From Impatiens glandulifera (taxonomy: Eukaryota; Streptophyta; Magnoliopsida; Ericales; Balsaminaceae), in assembly GCF_907164915.1 (NCBI RefSeq), contig NC_061866.1, positions 46,245,370 through 46,309,369 on the forward strand: a DNA stretch of 64,000 nucleotides. The letters are read 5' to 3'. A program made the translations under genes and the position numbers. This document shows, one piece after another, positions 1 through 9,741 of the stretch. The notes beneath the pieces are model-generated. The model made no database searches, was not told the origin of the DNA, and worked only from the letters and a program-made list of their open reading frames with translations. Every line of letters starts with the position of its first letter. Within the stretch, counting starts at the first letter, position 1.

Positions 1-692
1 AATTTGTGAAGTCAATTGACAAGAATCATCTGTTAACAGTAGGGCTCGAAGGATTCTACGGTCCTAAAAGCCCCAAAGCATCATCTTTCAATCCGGCTGA
101 TTGGGCAGGAAACCTAGGTTCGGATTTCATCAGAAACTCGGAGATCCCAACTATTGATTTCGCCTCTGTTCATATCTATCCAGACCAATGGTAAATTAAC
201 AACCTTTATAATATCTGAAAACATAAAACTTCTCAAAAGGAACAAAAAATGATGATTCCATTCATTTGATTTTGTTTTGGTAGGTTTCATTTTGGACAAG
301 ACATGGAAGAGAAACTTGAATATGTGTCAAAATGGATGATGTCTCATATAGAAGACGGCGACAAAGAGCTAAAGAAGCCAGTGATGTTCACTGAATTCGG
401 TTTGTCAAATCTGAACCACGGGTACGACCCTTCTCAACGAGACAGGTTCTACAAGACTGTTCTCGATATCATGTACAGATCAGCGAGAAAGAAGGAATCG
501 GGGGCAGGGACTTTCTTCTGGCAGTTCTTGGTTAAGGGAATAGACGAGTATAATGATGATTTCGGTATTGTTCCTTGGGAAAGGCCATTTACACATCAAC
601 TTATTACCAAACATTCATGTAGATTAGCAGCAGTAGTACAAGGAGCAATGCCTTCACAGATCAACAACATTAAACAACTGTGCTCTGTCTAA
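1..692 (+). CDS. Mannan endo-1,4-beta-mannosidase, C-terminal part (5' end outside window)
   Basis: Secreted-type glycoside hydrolase family 5 (clade 7) endo-beta-mannanase, which cuts beta-1,4 bonds in cell-wall mannans. Two exons are visible, before-1 to 190 and 284-692, joined by a 93 bp GT-AG intron (191-283) that splits the Trp codon of the HIYPDQW motif. Family landmarks seen: [10 protein letters not shown] and SVHIYPDQW in the first exon, and [10 protein letters not shown] in the second, whose Glu (TEFG) is the expected catalytic nucleophile. The acid/base Glu (NEP motif) lies upstream of the window. The reading frame is open from base 3 and ends at TAA 690-692. The residue spacing matches the usual family C-terminus and nothing looks broken in the visible part. 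Which MAN paralogue it is cannot be told from the C-terminus alone. Confidence 0.93.
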
Positions 693-1063
693 AGGTAATT
701 GTTTCTGTTTTCACTACTAAAATTGGGAAATTCTTGTTTTTTTTTTTGTTTTTTTTGGGCCTGGGATGATAAAATTGCTTTTGGGGAAGGAGTTTAGATA
801 GAACGAGTGTTACACAATATATATAATATATATAATAAGAAGAATAAGCTAAAGGAATTATTGTATAAATTTGATATTTGCAATGGAATGCAACTTCAGT
901 TTTTTTATTCTTCTTGCTTGCTCTAACCAACATGTATTAATTAGGTTGGAATAACAGAACAACAGAAAAAAGGATATTTAGTGATTTAACCTAAATAATA
1001 ATCCTTTTATCATAAAACAAGATTTATTTATTTATTTTCAAATAACTCTACATGGAACAAGCT
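693..1063. other. Convergent 3' intergenic region
   Basis: About 370 bp between the stops of two convergent genes. AT-rich, with T-runs near 735-755 and an AT-repeat stretch near 819-836. Probably holds both 3'UTRs. No further ORF with coding character is seen. Confidence 0.6.
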
Positions 1064-1598
1064 CTAAGTTAGGATATTGTCGAACCATTTGAGGAAGGCG
1101 AGGGCGGCGTCTCTAGCCTTATCTGGGTGAGGAGTGGCTAGTGTAAGTGGTTCATATTCAGCCTTCCATTTAGCCATGCATTTCTCATTCTCATCACCTT
1201 CTATAGGAGTGAAAGAGAATGTGACCCTGTATGGATCATACATCTCCTTCAGCTCCCCTCCGATTACACTGTAAGTTACAGTTCGACGCCCCATCTCAAC
1301 CTCCTCTATCTTCTGAATTGATTCTTTCACATAGCCGCTCACCTCTGCATCATCGCGATTCACATAAATAAAATGAATGAAAATTGCAATCTTATTCAAA
1401 TGAACGAGAGAATAATAGAGACAAACCAGGTCCGAGCTTGAAGAGCCTGAGACTCCCGGGACTACCATCTCCCTCGAGATACTTGGCAGAGGCGAGCATT
1501 TCAGGATTGACAGTGTTGATAATCTCATCATCCCTGTATATCTGCCAAGCTCTCTCTGCTGGAATGTTCAGCACAATCTCTCCAGACAGGCTTCTCAT
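1064..1598 (-). CDS. Bet v 1 / SRPBCC-fold small ligand-binding protein
   Basis: Two-exon gene: exon 1 is 1598-1427, the GT-AG intron 1426-1345, exon 2 1344-1064 (stop TAG 1064-1066), giving about 150 residues, the normal size for the Bet v 1/MLP fold. Start chosen at ATG 1598-1596, which puts the conserved GEIVLNIPAERAW strand near the N-terminus. Exon 1 carries the glycine-rich loop GDGSPGSLRLFKLGP, the Bet v 1-type loop over the ligand cavity. Exon 2 has YDPYRVTFSFTP and ends in a C-terminal helix (KARDAALAFLKWFDNIL). Members of this superfamily bind hydrophobic ligands such as steroids or phytohormones, or act as small synthases; the ligand here is unknown. No signal peptide, so probably cytosolic. 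It is tail-to-tail with the mannanase. Confidence 0.88.
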
Positions 1599-1648
1599 CC
1601 CTAATGTTCTGGGCTAGTGTTCCTTAAAAAAAACATAAGGAAAACGGC

Positions 1649-1658
1649 TATAAATAGA
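1649..1658 (-). promoter_or_regulatory. Possible TATA element of the Bet v 1-like gene
   Basis: CTATAAATAG lies about 50 bp upstream of the ATG on the minus strand (read there as CTATTTATAG) and is followed by a short purine/pyrimidine-biased leader. The position fits a TATA box with a very short 5'UTR. It reads as a better TATA on the plus strand, so this is tentative. Confidence 0.35.
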
Positions 1659-2036
1659 TGGCGAGCAAGAGAGAACCCTCTCCCCCCTCCATTATTATAT
1701 AATTAGAAGATGCAAATCTGCTCCATATCTTCTGTAAAATAAAAAAGAGACTCAAAAGCAGATACGATCACATCATAGGCTGTGTACAAGGTCGGAGAAA
1801 TCAATGGATAACTTTATATTTATGTAATGTAAAAAGAGAACAAATTTGATTCCCCATCCATGAAGAGACCAAAACACTAGCAATTTGAGCTAGAAAAACA
1901 ATAAAATTGACTAATTAAAGATTGTGAAATAAAGATCCGATCCAGAAGAAGTATATATATATATATACACACACAGTAAACGCATCAACTTTCTACAGCA
2001 ATTCTTTATCTCCTCTGTAAGTTGGATACCTGCAAA

Positions 2037-2190
2037 CCAAGATTTAAGATTTATCAATAATTAAGAATTGCAGCTTTCAATAGTAAAGAAAGAAACCATT
2101 GAAGGCTTTACCACCTTCCATTTCTCTTGCCCGTGACAATCTGGAATATCTTAAGACCTTTCATTGAATAGAATCCTTGTCTAAATCCCA
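2037..2190 (-). pseudogene. Decayed duplicate of the callose synthase 3' coding end
   Basis: This block repeats 2208-2378. Both start with CAAGATTTAAGATTTA, share the CAATAGTAAAGAAAGAAA stretch, and contain the codons for FQIVTGK. The minus-strand translation of the copy ends in GLKIFQIVTGKRNGRW and then a stop (2108-2110), against IFQIVTGKKSKIDL in the intact gene. Only the last 20-30 codons are covered, with an internal deletion relative to the functional end. It looks like a ~170 bp tandem duplication of the terminal coding segment and 3'UTR. It might also serve as an alternative 3' exon. Confidence 0.75.
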
Positions 2191-2287
2191 AGAAGAAGAA
2201 CAATAATCAAGATTTAAGATTTACAAATAATTAAGAACTGCAACTTTCAATAGTAAAGAAAGAAAGAGTTGTGGAATTACCAGCTTT

Positions 2288-5200
2288 TCACAGATCGATT
2301 TTCGATTTCTTGCCTGTGACAATCTGGAATATTTGAAGACCTCTACTGAATGCTTCGTTGAATAGAATCCTCGTCTGCATTGACTGAAACCCGGGAGCCC
2401 ATGATAATAAAGCCACGGGTGCCATTACAATTACTCCGAACATTATATCATAAAGTCTTGCAACAGAAACCACAATCTCCCAGACAATTGTATTATATAT
2501 AAACGGGCGTAGCACTTGCGCAATCAAGATGATACCCCATCCGGTAGGAAGAAACGCCAACAAACTCGTGAAGAGATCACCGATTTTGAAATGGGTGAAC
2601 TCCCACAAGGCGATGATAGCAAGAACACCAGAGATAATAAGAAGGAATTGCACCATCCGATAATAAACGTGATCTTTTGCTGCGTATTTGTCGCGGGCAT
2701 ATGCTATCACCAAAAAGAGAAAGACAGCAACAACAACGTAAATCCACGAGAGGAGATACACAACAACGCTTTTACTCTGAGCAGCAATGCCTAGCTGGTA
2801 TACAATTCCATACTGGAAGAAGAAAAACCGAAGGTCTAATATGATTTCCAGCACCTTTCCCCATAGACCTGTTGTCCTAAGATGGTCTTGCTCTTCAAGC
2901 CACCATTTTTCCCAACTTTGCTCGGATTTCACAAATATACCTCCACTGTACCATATCCAGCCCATGAAATCCTCGAAGTCGTAAACAGTCTTCAGCCAAT
3001 CGAACCCGGAAGGATTGAACACAAAAGGAGCCATTATCCACGATACAACCAAGAACCAACTCGAGATTGTCAAAACTATGTAGACAAAAGTTCCCTTGGC
3101 TATCGGGCTGTAAGAGGCATAAACAACAAGTATCAGTCCCAATTCAATCGCCTTCACAAAGTGACTTCGAGCATAAAGTCTATAATTCTCGGCAAAACAT
3201 TTATGCTGCACCACGAACCCGCGTCCAGTTGCTCTGTATTTCGCACCGCCGTGAAGAATCGTCCTGCCAAAGTAATGAGCGCGAGTTCCCATTGAGAACG
3301 TATAGAAAACCGACGAGAGTTGAAGCATCATCGTCATGAAATCCCATATGGATCCAAGGAAACCGTGCTCGAGAGAATTTTCAACAATCATTGGCAAGGC
3401 TGTGAAGAAGCCGAGTTGAATGATGAACTGCTGGTTCAGGATAGCAGCGAGCGCTTTGTTGTTGTTGGCAATATCGCTCGCCGTAGAAGAATCTTCGACC
3501 CCGCTTAGAGACAAATAGAGTCTACCCCAAAGGAAAGCATAAACGGTCAGAATAACCATCTGGGTGTTTAAAAAGAATCCAACTGTTGTGTAGAAAAACG
3601 ACAACATTCGGAAGAAGTCCAGCCTGTGTCCCAACCGATATACATCCCGGCTTAGCACTTGCTCACCATTTCCACTAGCAACCTTCGCCTCAAACATGGA
3701 TATCTGATTCAATCCCACGTCCCTTCCCTTGCCAACTTGGATGTACTCGTGATGAGTAACGTTACCACCTCTTAACGTGCAGTTGAAGCCAGCAAAAATG
3801 TCCTCGCTTATATTGATCACTCTCGAAGCTTTACTAATCCCACCACGGGTAAGAAACCAGAACCGATCAAAGACATCAGGGTGGCCATAGTGCATACGAA
3901 CCTTCAAAGGGTTAGCCAATACGCGCTGTCCTAAGGTGACGAAACTCATTTCCTGAGCAGACATAAACCATGCAAGCGATGAGACCGAACCGGTAAAAAT
4001 GTGCTCACGAACACCCAAGAGAGTTGGCTTTCTGATACCATAAGAGATTTTGAACTCCTCCAACAAATTCCGCATCTTCAGAGCTTCCTCGAAATAGTTG
4101 TCTTGGTTCATATCGATAGTCTGAACTGCATCACCTCGAGTGAAGATAATAGCATGGTTTTGATTCTCGGGTTTACCCTCCCCAAGCTTCAACAGACCAG
4201 GCAACCTCACCCGGTAAATCTCCACCTCTTTTTGAACTTTTTGATCGTATTTGACAAGAACAGAGTAGTACTCTTTTTCATCTCGACCAGACAAGACCTC
4301 GTCAACATAGGCCACTCGAAGAGCTTCATTGGTCTTCATCAAGTATAAGATTTCGTCTGCACGCGGATCTTTTTTAGCCTTTTGATTCCCATATATCTGG
4401 CAGGCAACCACGTAAGTGTATTTCATTAGTACAGTCCCATACTCGTGGCCTTTAAACAACAAATTAACCGCACTGTCTTGTTTACTTGAACTCCTTGTCG
4501 ATGGATGTCTAATGTCCATCTCCGATGCAGAATCGAGAAAAGCCAACATCTTGAGTGCCCTGTAGTAGTACATCATTCCCCTAACCGTACGAGACAGAGT
4601 CTGGCCTCTATACGATGCCCAAAGCCGAAGATCTCTCTGCTTTTCAGACCATATTTCCTTATCGTTTGTCATTCCCTCTCGACGCATTCGCTCCATAAAG
4701 TTCTGCCATTCGTCGGCATAGATTGTCTGAAGATAATATAACGTGGAAATCCCATCTTCGTTCTCGGTTCGAAGCTGTTCCTTGCTGTACAATACTTCTT
4801 CGTTGTAATAAGGAGTCAAGACACTAAATGCCATCATTTTCTCTACGTGAGGAGCATGCGGCATGTTCATGAAAAGAGAGTTACTGAAAAATGCAATCCT
4901 TCGCCTAGCCTCAAGATTTATTGGGATATTTCGCATTGAGTCATGAGACAACAGAACCGTGTGCAAACGTCTGACCTGGCGATAAAAAGCCTCGTCGTAA
5001 CTATCGGGCAATTCGACTGCATTTTCGAAAAGCAGCCCGGTGCCCGAATCTCGCAGACGAGGGGCCAACCCTTCCTCCCTCAGCCGATCGATGTTTCCTT
5101 CGCCTTTATAAAAATCTCTTACGGCCACCTCATAGAGTGCTTGTAAGATATTTATGACCTTCCCCGCATCTTTCTGAGGCTTCATGAGGAGGTCAAGAAG

Positions 5201-7588
5201 AGTTTTCAACTTCCCATGAATTTGTGGTAGCTCCTTCATATTAAACATCTTGGTGAACTTCTCAATCTCAATTGCGCTTTCGATTGTTTGGAAAAAGACA
5301 GTGATAATCGAGTGCTCCTCTGTATCCCGTTTGACAATCGCAAGCAGCAAGTGTCTGATGCTGTCATAAGCTTCTATTACAGCGCAACGCCTGTACTCAT
5401 TTTTGCATATCTTATACCAAATCCACTTGTCTGGTGCATCTATCAACTCTTTAGCTTGACCAAGAGCAAGTAATAGCTCATTGCAGAGAAGAGCACAAGG
5501 CCAACGGATTACTCTCACATTCCAAGTATTGGGAGGAAGTTCTAAAAGCTCAAGCTCGCGGTCACTAACAATGTCTTCCTCTCGGAATATCGTAATTATC
5601 TCATTCCATATCAAAGCAAACTTGTTAGCTTCTACTTGATTAGATTCAAGCTTCTTAAACGGGCTGCCCATCCCGTATCTCAACTTCAGTCTGTTGATAG
5701 CATCACTAAACTTACTCTTCAGAGTCCCCATTGTATTCAGTAGCTGTTCCTCAGGCATCAAATTAAACTGGATTGCACTTGCAAAGAACTGAAATCTCAA
5801 TCTCAACTGTTGCATGTTTCGTATTTCGCCTATATGGTCAAACAATCCGATTGCTGCTCCAAGAAACGATGAATAAATTGAGTACCAAATCTGCAAATCC
5901 AATAGGTATATTAAAACAACAGGAATCCACAGTAGCACAACCGCAAACCTGTTGCTGCTACTGAAGAATTCGTGCCACTCGTACGTTACATTCTTAAGAT
6001 TAAGAAGTGTTATTGTCGGAGTAATCATGGGCTTAATCTGTAAAAAATAACTGAATGCAAATTTGGTGATGAGAACCAAAATCCAAAACAGAGTGTATTT
6101 GATATTGTCTACGAGACCTTCTCTAAGACCACGGCCCACGAATATTCGAGTTTGAAACCACCACGACAACATATAAAAGATCCTCCAGTTCTTGTTCTCG
6201 ACGAAATTCCTTATCCAGGGTGTAAGGAAGAGAGCAAGCGCGAGGAGTTCGGGTGCGAGGAAAACTAGCGCAACTTCGAGAAAGTTCAGAATACACTTTT
6301 TTGCCTCACCAGACCAACCTCTGTCAAGATTCTTTTGGTTCCAAATTCTGATATAGAAAACAATGAAAACCACAATCCAGCCTGCAGCAACAACGATCTT
6401 CAATACCAGCCTGACTCCACTTAAGAAAGACTGTCTTGAAACAAGACTGTACTGCAACCCAACATCAAGAAGGGATTGAAGAAATCTTAATCCACTCCAA
6501 GTTAAGAAGACAGTAAGAATTTGAACTTGAACATCAATTCTACGCAATGCCTGCCAAGGATACTCATCCCGGTCCCAGGCAACAATGATTGATGCTTGAA
6601 GAAACAAAATCAACATAATCCAAAGCTTATCAAAACTACGAAATAAGTTCCAGAACGACCTCTGTTCGACAAACCCCGTTTTACCAACTCGATTACCTTT
6701 TCTCGTGGTAACAAAGAAGTTACTACCCAAATCAAGTGGCCAATTCAACTTCTTAAAACAACTTCTACTCCAGAAGTACTCGTTTATATCATCATAGTTT
6801 CGCCATGCTGAATGAGGAGCAGTACCATTCCTACTGTTCTCTACCTCGGCTTTAATAGTATCGTAAATTGGCTTCACAACCATGTTAAGAAAAGCATTAT
6901 CACCAGAAATAGATGGCTCAGCAGGCCGACCTGTATTCTGATCTATGTAATCCTCTAGAATTCTATTCAGTTCCATAGCCATATTATGAAATATATAGCA
7001 AATACATTCAGGAACAAAACGCAGATTAGCAGACTCACCCCAAATCAAAAGATACAAAGATACATAAAGCAATTCCCGACGTGAGTCCGAATCGCGTCGC
7101 GCGTTGTCGGAGATCCAGACATTGGATTTCCGTCCGAGGTATGAACACCAGGAAGTGTAATTCTTGAGTAACTTGCGGCGAAACCGTCGGAGAACACTGG
7201 CGTCAAGACAATCTATGTTCTCAGGCGGAGGTTGTAACCGCATCTGAGAGTTGGCTAAGTGAAGGACCAGATGCTCCCTCTGATTCCTAACGTTGTCGCG
7301 CTGAAAACCAAAGAAGGCGCCGAGCCAGTCAAGCAGATCCATGTCTTCGCGCCATTGCACGAAAAGCGGCTTCCTCAGTTCTCCAACGGCGCGTAGAGCG
7401 GCGGCGGCGGCACGTACCTCGGGATATCTGAGGGAAGGGTGATCAGCGAGTAGGTTATGAATGGGGATGATATTGTAGGTCTCTGAAGACTTATTGGTTT
7501 GAGAACGCTTAGGAGTCCGTGGCCTGTTGGATCCATAGGGAGGCGGACCGGCGCCCGGAGGCTGCACCGGACGCTGACGGAGACTCAT
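2288..7588 (-). CDS. CALS12: Callose synthase (glucan synthase-like), CALS12/GSL5/PMR4 type
   Basis: 1,766-residue plasma-membrane 1,3-beta-glucan synthase using UDP-glucose; family members run about 1,750-1,950 residues. The whole protein is one exon, which fits the intron-poor GSL1/GSL5 branch. Seen in order: N-terminal YNIIPIHNLLADHPSLRYPE; FKS1-type segment with WRNYDDINEYFW (about 265-275); a first membrane block at about 310-580; a long hydrophilic loop with RDLRLWASYRGQTLSRTVRG and the strongly conserved KPENQNHAIIFTRGDAVQTI; GGAKYRATGRGFVV; and a C-terminal membrane block from about 1290. The C-terminus IVTGKKSKIDL resembles the GSL5 end more than GSL1. This paralogue makes wound and papillary callose and modulates salicylate defence in Arabidopsis; here that role is inferred from family. 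The frame is intact. Start is the only sensible ATG (7588). Confidence 0.95.
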   Translation of the reverse strand: MSLRQRPVQPPGAGPPPYGSNRPRTPKRSQTNKSSETYNIIPIHNLLADHPSLRYPEVRAAAAALRAVGELRKPLFVQWREDMDLLDWLGAFFGFQRDNVRNQREHLVLHLANSQMRLQPPPENIDCLDASVLRRFRRKLLKNYTSWCSYLGRKSNVWISDNARRDSDSRRELLYVSLYLLIWGESANLRFVPECICYIFHNMAMELNRILEDYIDQNTGRPAEPSISGDNAFLNMVVKPIYDTIKAEVENSRNGTAPHSAWRNYDDINEYFWSRSCFKKLNWPLDLGSNFFVTTRKGNRVGKTGFVEQRSFWNLFRSFDKLWIMLILFLQASIIVAWDRDEYPWQALRRIDVQVQILTVFLTWSGLRFLQSLLDVGLQYSLVSRQSFLSGVRLVLKIVVAAGWIVVFIVFYIRIWNQKNLDRGWSGEAKKCILNFLEVALVFLAPELLALALFLTPWIRNFVENKNWRIFYMLSWWFQTRIFVGRGLREGLVDNIKYTLFWILVLITKFAFSYFLQIKPMITPTITLLNLKNVTYEWHEFFSSSNRFAVVLLWIPVVLIYLLDLQIWYSIYSSFLGAAIGLFDHIGEIRNMQQLRLRFQFFASAIQFNLMPEEQLLNTMGTLKSKFSDAINRLKLRYGMGSPFKKLESNQVEANKFALIWNEIITIFREEDIVSDRELELLELPPNTWNVRVIRWPCALLCNELLLALGQAKELIDAPDKWIWYKICKNEYRRCAVIEAYDSIRHLLLAIVKRDTEEHSIITVFFQTIESAIEIEKFTKMFNMKELPQIHGKLKTLLDLLMKPQKDAGKVINILQALYEVAVRDFYKGEGNIDRLREEGLAPRLRDSGTGLLFENAVELPDSYDEAFYRQVRRLHTVLLSHDSMRNIPINLEARRRIAFFSNSLFMNMPHAPHVEKMMAFSVLTPYYNEEVLYSKEQLRTENEDGISTLYYLQTIYADEWQNFMERMRREGMTNDKEIWSEKQRDLRLWASYRGQTLSRTVRGMMYYYRALKMLAFLDSASEMDIRHPSTRSSSKQDSAVNLLFKGHEYGTVLMKYTYVVACQIYGNQKAKKDPRADEILYLMKTNEALRVAYVDEVLSGRDEKEYYSVLVKYDQKVQKEVEIYRVRLPGLLKLGEGKPENQNHAIIFTRGDAVQTIDMNQDNYFEEALKMRNLLEEFKISYGIRKPTLLGVREHIFTGSVSSLAWFMSAQEMSFVTLGQRVLANPLKVRMHYGHPDVFDRFWFLTRGGISKASRVINISEDIFAGFNCTLRGGNVTHHEYIQVGKGRDVGLNQISMFEAKVASGNGEQVLSRDVYRLGHRLDFFRMLSFFYTTVGFFLNTQMVILTVYAFLWGRLYLSLSGVEDSSTASDIANNNKALAAILNQQFIIQLGFFTALPMIVENSLEHGFLGSIWDFMTMMLQLSSVFYTFSMGTRAHYFGRTILHGGAKYRATGRGFVVQHKCFAENYRLYARSHFVKAIELGLILVVYASYSPIAKGTFVYIVLTISSWFLVVSWIMAPFVFNPSGFDWLKTVYDFEDFMGWIWYSGGIFVKSEQSWEKWWLEEQDHLRTTGLWGKVLEIILDLRFFFFQYGIVYQLGIAAQSKSVVVYLLSWIYVVVAVFLFLVIAYARDKYAAKDHVYYRMVQFLLIISGVLAIIALWEFTHFKIGDLFTSLLAFLPTGWGIILIAQVLRPFIYNTIVWEIVVSVARLYDIMFGVIVMAPVALLSWAPGFQSMQTRILFNEAFSRGLQIFQIVTGKKSKIDL

Positions 7589-9258
7589 GGAGTGATAGAT
7601 CTGAAGTTGGTGAATGTGTTGATTAAGGAAATGGAAGTGGGAAGAGTAGGAGAACCACCATGTCAGTTATCAACCTAGCTAGCTAGTATCATCATCTTTT
7701 TTTTCTATTTTTTTTATTTTTTATTTAGAAATTGTTCTATGTTAAAGAGACTTTTGTTTTTTTTTTTTACGAGAAATAAGATATTGGTTCTATATATTAA
7801 TTAAGAATACTAGTAATCAGGTAAAAGTAAAGTTCAATTAAAGATTATTATATAATATATAGACAATATTATTTTGCTTTTAACTCACTACTATTACTTT
7901 GACTTTTCTCTTTATTTAATTTCAATATTATAATTTATTAAAAAAAACGTACCTTCTAAGACTGTCTGTCCTACAGAGATTCTTTCTCTCTGAAAATATT
8001 ATTCTTAACATCCAAAAATATGTTTTTTTATATAGTTCAGTCTTCTAGTTTCACTTGTGCGTTTGATTTTTGTTTTTTTTTTTTATTCTATCAGGGTTCT
8101 GTAATAAAAAAAAAAAAAAAAAAAAAAAAACAGTTCTTGATTGTTTATTGACGAAAATACCCTCATTTTTTTTTTCTCCTACGTATTAGTTTTTTTTATG
8201 TAGTTCAGTCTTTTAGTTTCACTTGTGCGTATTTATTTGATTTTTTGTTTTTTTTTTGGATGCTATCAAAAAAAATTGTTTGATAATTTTTTAAAAAAAA
8301 ATCAGTTCTTTAGTGTTTATTGACAAAAAAATACCCTTAATTTTTATCCTCTACATTATAGTTTTGGGTAATTTTGGTATTTGAATATATAAAAAGGGTA
8401 ATTAGATGGATAGAGTTATTGTTGTTTTAGACCCTTAAAAAAAAACCTAAATATCAAACAAGGCCTAATTCCTTTTACTTTGTACAGCTTTATAAAAAAA
8501 AATAGTCTTTAAACAATCAAAATTTAGTAAGAAGTAAAAAAGGTAGATAAATATTTTTTAAAACAGTCTTTTATTGAAATATGCATGTAATCTGAATGAT
8601 GATTTAGATTATATAATATTTTAAAGTATAATTTAATTAAACATATTTTAATAAATTTATTTGTGTTTTTGTGTTTATACAATAATCTGAAATGGTCATA
8701 AATAAAGCTAGGTGAAAATATCTGAAAAACTTCATTTACCGGTCAAAGCTATTAATTTGGTCAATTTCATCCAAGTTTTAGATCCTTTTTTTGGTTGCTA
8801 AAAGTTACACTTTAAACTTTAACGTGACAGAATTTATTTTACAAATACAAATAGAGTAATTTTATAATTGCAAGTATCTCAATAAACATATCTCAAAATT
8901 GCCCATAAAATATAACCCCCTGCCCATATTTTACTATCAACTTTTATTCTGAAACTTATCACCTCGATATTTACTCATTTTGGACAGAAGTAATGTGTTA
9001 GATTTGCCTCTAAGAGAGATGAAAATCAGTATAGTCTCATATTCCACATTTTTTTCTGGTATTTTTTCTTTCAAATTAAGCATTGAATTTATTTATTTCA
9101 TACAAAAGAAATGCGAAAAAACTTAATCACGAAAATAAAACAATGCATGGAAGATAATAAATAGTTAAATACTACCTTGATATGAAAACCAATGAAAGAT
9201 ACACTTTATAAATGAAAACTTACTCTAGTCTTAACAATATTTCAATAAACTATATATA
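7589..9258. other. Callose synthase 5' flank and AT-rich spacer
   Basis: The first ~170 bp contain the GA-rich leader of the minus-strand callose synthase gene. The rest is AT-rich with many homopolymer runs, including a long A-run near 8107-8130. No coding region recognised. One internal direct duplication (8023-8345) is listed separately. Confidence 0.55.
8023..8345. repeat. Imperfect ~165 bp direct tandem duplication
   Basis: Unit 1 begins near 8023 and unit 2 near 8189. Both contain TAGTTCAGTCTT, TAGTTTCACTTGTGCG, a T-run, a TCAGTTCTT/ACAGTTCTT box and TGTTTATTGAC...AAAATACCCT in the same order. They differ mainly in homopolymer length. No coding potential. Confidence 0.75.
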
Positions 9259-9481
9259 CAGGGCGGAGCCAGGATTTGAAACCTACCCGGGCTAATTTTT
9301 TATTAAAAAAATCTATTCGGGCTAGTTTTATAGTTTGCTGTCACCAATGCCTTTTAGCGACAAAAAATAACCAATAACGACGGTTATTTACCGTCGTTAT
9401 TGATAAAATACATACATGTTGTTTGTTGTTTAAGGCTACTCGGGCTACACCTGGACCGGCTTTTACCTGGCTCCGTCCCTG
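9259..9481. mobile_element. hAT-like MITE
   Basis: 223 bp element. Left end CAGGGCGGAGCCAGG and right end CCTGGCTCCGTCCCTG are inverted repeats. The flanks TATATATA (9251-9258) and TATGTATA (9482-9489) match at 7 of 8, consistent with an 8 bp hAT-type target duplication. The interior has a second imperfect palindrome around AATAACGACGG...CCGTCGTTATT. No coding capacity. Confidence 0.8.
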
Positions 9482-9741
9482 TATGTATAGAAGTCTATGT
9501 CTTGTAATGATTAAGATGTGTGAAAATGACATGGATAACATTGAAGGACATAACCACCAATTTGACTTCATTCATTAAATGAAGATCAACCATGATGAAA
9601 ATGAAGTTTATATTTAATTTTATATTTTGACTTCTTTTTTTTTTGGGTTGATTGTTTAATCTCATGTGGGAGGGTCACTCTTGTAATTTTGATTTTATAC
9701 TTTTGTGGTCTTCTTTTATCTTGTTAATACATTTTTTCTTG

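Noticed and set aside
2516..5964. Plus-strand ORFs opposite the callose synthase
   Set aside because: Shadows of the minus-strand coding sequence with no independent similarity.
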